Part shown: piece by piece, positions 7,073-8,865 of the stretch
Layout: each line of letters opens with the position of its first letter
How positions within the stretch are numbered: the stretch's first letter is position 1
From: Oceanihabitans sp.
Lineage (GTDB): Bacteria; Bacteroidota; Bacteroidia; Flavobacteriales; Flavobacteriaceae
Reading direction: 5' to 3'
DNA length: 8,865 bases
Assembly (NCBI GenBank): GCA_018067265.1
Contig: JAGPUY010000242.1
Location: 1-8,865, forward strand
The notes under the pieces: generated by a model
Databases searched by the model: none
What the model was told of the DNA's origin: nothing
What the model saw: only the letters and a program-made list of their open reading frames with translations
Made by a program: the position numbers and the translations under genes

Positions 7073-7933
7073 GCTGTTTTTTTTGTTAGTTCTACGTATT
7101 GCTTGTTTGTTTTTATAATCTATCCAGTTTTGCCCTTTTATTTTTCGCATTAAATTATCAAAATATCTCATGATCGCGATGTTATACACTGCTTTGGCTA
7201 GGTTTTTTGGGTTTTTAGAAATAGATCTTAAACTCATAGAAAAGCCTGGTGTTTTATACTTCATATAATGCCAATAGCCTTCTGGCATATATAATACTTC
7301 CCCATGATTTAACTCGGTAGTATAGCCTTTTGCATGTTGTAAAGCTGGCCATTTATTAAAGTCCGGATTAGAAAAATCAATATCTTCTCTAACAATTAAG
7401 GAATGCGGAATTTTATATAAGTACTTATTCTGGTCTTGGTTAAATAAGATACATTGTTTGGTACCTTCAAAATGAAAGTGAAAAATATTTGCAAAATCGA
7501 TATCATAATGCATAAACGTATGCGAATCTCTTCCGCCAAAGAAAAGCATTGGTAAGCCTTTCATGAATTTTAAACCAAAATCTGGAAAGCTAAAATCCTT
7601 TTGAAGCTGAGGTACTTCCTTTAAAATATTCCAAAGAAAAACTCTATATTTTGTAGGTTCGCTTTGCAGCAAATCTACATAGTCACGCATTTTCATGGTG
7701 GCGTGTGCTTGGTTAAAACCGTCTTTGTAGTGCACCGGCCTATCATCATAAAGCGGCACCGTTTTATCACCAGCAACCTGTTTCATATAATCTAAATTCC
7801 ATTTCGTAAAAGCAGGCCAATCTTCGATACAACGTTCTATAACCACAGGTTTTTGTGGTTTAAAGTAGTTGTCTAAAAATTCCTGTTTGGTAATGTTTTT
7901 TACTCTAGGAATGTCTTGAAGGTTGAGTTTCAA
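7070..7933 (-). CDS. Cupin_8/JmjC-like Fe(II)/2-oxoglutarate-dependent oxygenase
   Basis: The 287-residue product belongs to the cupin-like (JmjC-like, FIH-type) family of non-haem iron oxygenases, which typically hydroxylate protein side chains or small molecules using 2-oxoglutarate and O2. The N-terminal part reads KPVVIERCIEDWPAFTKW (28-45), the family's opening signature. The metal triad is visible as His142-x-Asp144 in FMHYDID and His222 in PEGYWHYM. Lys159, in GTKQCILF, is the probable 2-oxoglutarate-binding residue. The C-terminal tail (240-287) is basic and alpha-helical. There is no signal peptide, so it is cytoplasmic. Its substrate is unknown. The start is a TTG at 7931-7933: an in-frame TAG lies at 7952-7954, no ATG occurs between, and the next Met (50) is past the conserved N-terminal motif. 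It is followed after 32 bp by the small barrel gene. Confidence 0.85.
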   Translation of the reverse strand: MKLNLQDIPRVKNITKQEFLDNYFKPQKPVVIERCIEDWPAFTKWNLDYMKQVAGDKTVPLYDDRPVHYKDGFNQAHATMKMRDYVDLLQSEPTKYRVFLWNILKEVPQLQKDFSFPDFGLKFMKGLPMLFFGGRDSHTFMHYDIDFANIFHFHFEGTKQCILFNQDQNKYLYKIPHSLIVREDIDFSNPDFNKWPALQHAKGYTTELNHGEVLYMPEGYWHYMKYKTPGFSMSLRSISKNPKNLAKAVYNIAIMRYFDNLMRKIKGQNWIDYKNKQAIRRTNKKNS

Positions 7934-8117
7934 TATAACGGATTTAAAAGGCTAAAGTACTAAAATGAAAGTAATCTGAAATCATTTTTCGTGAAATGAA
8001 GCTCCTAAATTCCTCTTTATTCAAAGAAGCACCTTGCAAATAATGAAATGTACATGGAAGCTCTAAAAGAATAAACGAAATACCTTTAATATATTGTGTT
8101 TTTGAGTTGCATAAATT
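7934..8117. other. Intergenic region with no recognised gene
   Basis: This stretch lies upstream of the oxygenase gene and must hold its leader and promoter, but I find no convincing -33/-7 pair. The longest plus-strand reading frame I checked, from an ATG at 7996, is only 15 codons with no coding character. A loose repeat, GAAGCTC followed by TAAA (7998-8009 and 8057-8067), is too weak to name. No tRNA or structured RNA was seen. Confidence 0.5.
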
Positions 8118-8165
8118 CTCCTCCTTTTTTTAAGGAGGAGTAGCTTTGGTTTCCCAATAGAAACC
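8118..8165. repeat. Two-hairpin intergenic element downstream of the right-hand receptor gene
   Basis: The first hairpin pairs CTCCTCCTT (8118-8126) with AAGGAGGAG (8132-8140), a perfect 9-bp stem around five T residues. The second, eight bases further, pairs GGTTTC (8148-8153) with GAAACC (8160-8165). It leads into ATAACGAGGTGG, which ends just before the stop codon of the receptor gene at 8180-8182. For minus-strand transcripts the element directly follows the stop codon, so it may stop transcription or protect the 3' end, but there is no T-run after either stem. Its layout resembles dispersed palindromic repeats of flavobacterial genomes, from memory only. Confidence 0.6.
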
Positions 8166-8179
8166 GATAACGAGGTGGT

Positions 8180-8865
8180 CTATTTAAAAGTATATTTTAC
8201 TCCGAATAATAAATTCCCTTTTGGCATTGGCACCAAGTTCGTTTCGGTGTATGTGGTATTAAAAAGGTTATTTGCAATTATAGAAATTTCTAATGCTTTT
8301 AGATTATAATTCACACTTGCATCTACAACGGCATAGCTTTCTCCCGAAGTTCTTTCGGCATATTTATAGATGATATTATGCGATAAGTTTTTTATAAACT
8401 GCGTTTGTAGACTTGCGGTTGCATGGTGTTTTAACGAGTTGATAGAATATCTAGAAAAATTACTAGAAACCGCTTTTAAATCGTCTTCTAAAAAAGTATA
8501 ACCGGTTCTAATGTTTTGTTTGAAAGCGCCAAGTTTAAAACCATAAGCTGCGTTAAACTCGATTCCTTTCGTGTTTAAATCTCTAATACTGGTTGCTTGC
8601 CACAAATCGGCTTCGTTCTCTTTTACAAAATCGATTAGTTTTTTAGAATCTCTATTAAAAGCAGCAAAAGATAGGCTGAAGTTTCCGGTGTGGAATTTAA
8701 TTCCCAACTCTTCCGCTATTGCTTCCTCCGGATCTAAATTCTCGTTTCCTAATTCGCTCGGACTGTTATAATATAAATCGGTGTAAGTAGGAATTCTGTA
8801 GGTATAACCAATGTTTCCGTAGATTTTTAATTCGTCATTTAATGTATAACCAACATCTAAACCAG
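8180..8865 (-). CDS. TonB-dependent receptor, BtuB-like, C-terminal part (runs off right edge)
   Basis: The minus-strand frame is open from the stop TAG at 8180-8182 to the window edge, giving 227 visible residues. An apparent start at 8705-8707 is only an internal TTG Leu codon. The visible part begins in the barrel and contains the classic motif YTYRIPTYTDLYY, then GNENLDPEEAIAEELGIKF (within about 8699-8800). Next come amphipathic strands and the conserved ending NNLFNTTYTETNLVPMPKG plus a last strand, LLFGVKYTFK. The protein would import a scarce ligand across the outer membrane, powered by TonB-ExbBD. The RYSINSLKHHATASL strand and the last strands resemble Bacteroidota BtuB-like cobalamin receptors, so vitamin B12 or a related corrinoid is the best guess; a siderophore receptor is possible. 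The plug domain and any cobalamin riboswitch would lie beyond the window. The chain ends Phe-Lys rather than in the usual terminal Phe. Confidence 0.88.
   Translation of the reverse strand, partial: GLDVGYTLNDELKIYGNIGYTYRIPTYTDLYYNSPSELGNENLDPEEAIAEELGIKFHTGNFSLSFAAFNRDSKKLIDFVKENEADLWQATSIRDLNTKGIEFNAAYGFKLGAFKQNIRTGYTFLEDDLKAVSSNFSRYSINSLKHHATASLQTQFIKNLSHNIIYKYAERTSGESYAVVDASVNYNLKALEISIIANNLFNTTYTETNLVPMPKGNLLFGVKYTFK

Noticed and set aside
7998..8067. Loose direct repeat GAAGCTC plus TAAA
   Set aside because: It is short, imperfect and AT-rich, and expected by chance.
8705..8707. Apparent start of a 175-codon gene ending at 8180
   Set aside because: The codon is TTG in the middle of an open receptor frame. 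The receptor motif GNENLDPEE lies just upstream in the same frame, so the gene is longer and only cut by the window.
8571..8771. Plus-strand reading frame of 66 codons
   Set aside because: It is antisense to the TonB-dependent receptor, whose frame continues to the window edge.

Overview
The window looks like ordinary chromosome from a Bacteroidota bacterium, most likely a marine member of the Flavobacteriaceae. The DNA is AT-rich. Start codons lack Shine-Dalgarno sequences, and the one good promoter candidate resembles the Bacteroidota -33/-7 type. Protein content agrees: a very large surface protein with a C-terminal type IX secretion (T9SS) sorting domain, two TonB-dependent receptor ends, and a small flavobacterial beta-barrel protein. 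No genus can be named from this sequence alone.

Layout, left to right. The last 16 codons of a plus-strand outer-membrane receptor end at 51. A 289-bp convergent spacer follows, holding a CTACG/CGTAG hairpin repeat and two tandem hairpins, the second a clear bidirectional terminator. A minus-strand gene for an 1827-residue mosaic T9SS substrate fills 341-5824. A 123-bp divergent spacer separates it from recX (5948-6421, plus strand), whose product modulates RecA. The 121-bp convergent spacer after recX carries two versions of a palindromic repeat, one with an exact 30-bp extension of its hairpin. Next comes a minus-strand pair, probably one operon: a JmjC/cupin_8-type Fe(II)/2-oxoglutarate oxygenase (7070-7933, TTG start), then a small outer-membrane beta-barrel protein (6543-7037). 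A 246-bp spacer with a two-hairpin element separates this pair from the 3' part of a second TonB-dependent receptor, BtuB-like, which runs off the right edge.

Most of the genes concern the cell envelope: nutrient import through TonB receptors, a T9SS-exported surface protein and a small barrel. recX is unrelated housekeeping. I found no CRISPR array, toxin-antitoxin pair, transposase, phage gene, tRNA or rRNA, and no convincing new multi-gene system. The most interesting material is the non-coding repeats. A 13-base core is shared by hairpins in two separate spacers, and in one of them it forms the tip of a hairpin that is missing from an adjacent shorter copy.
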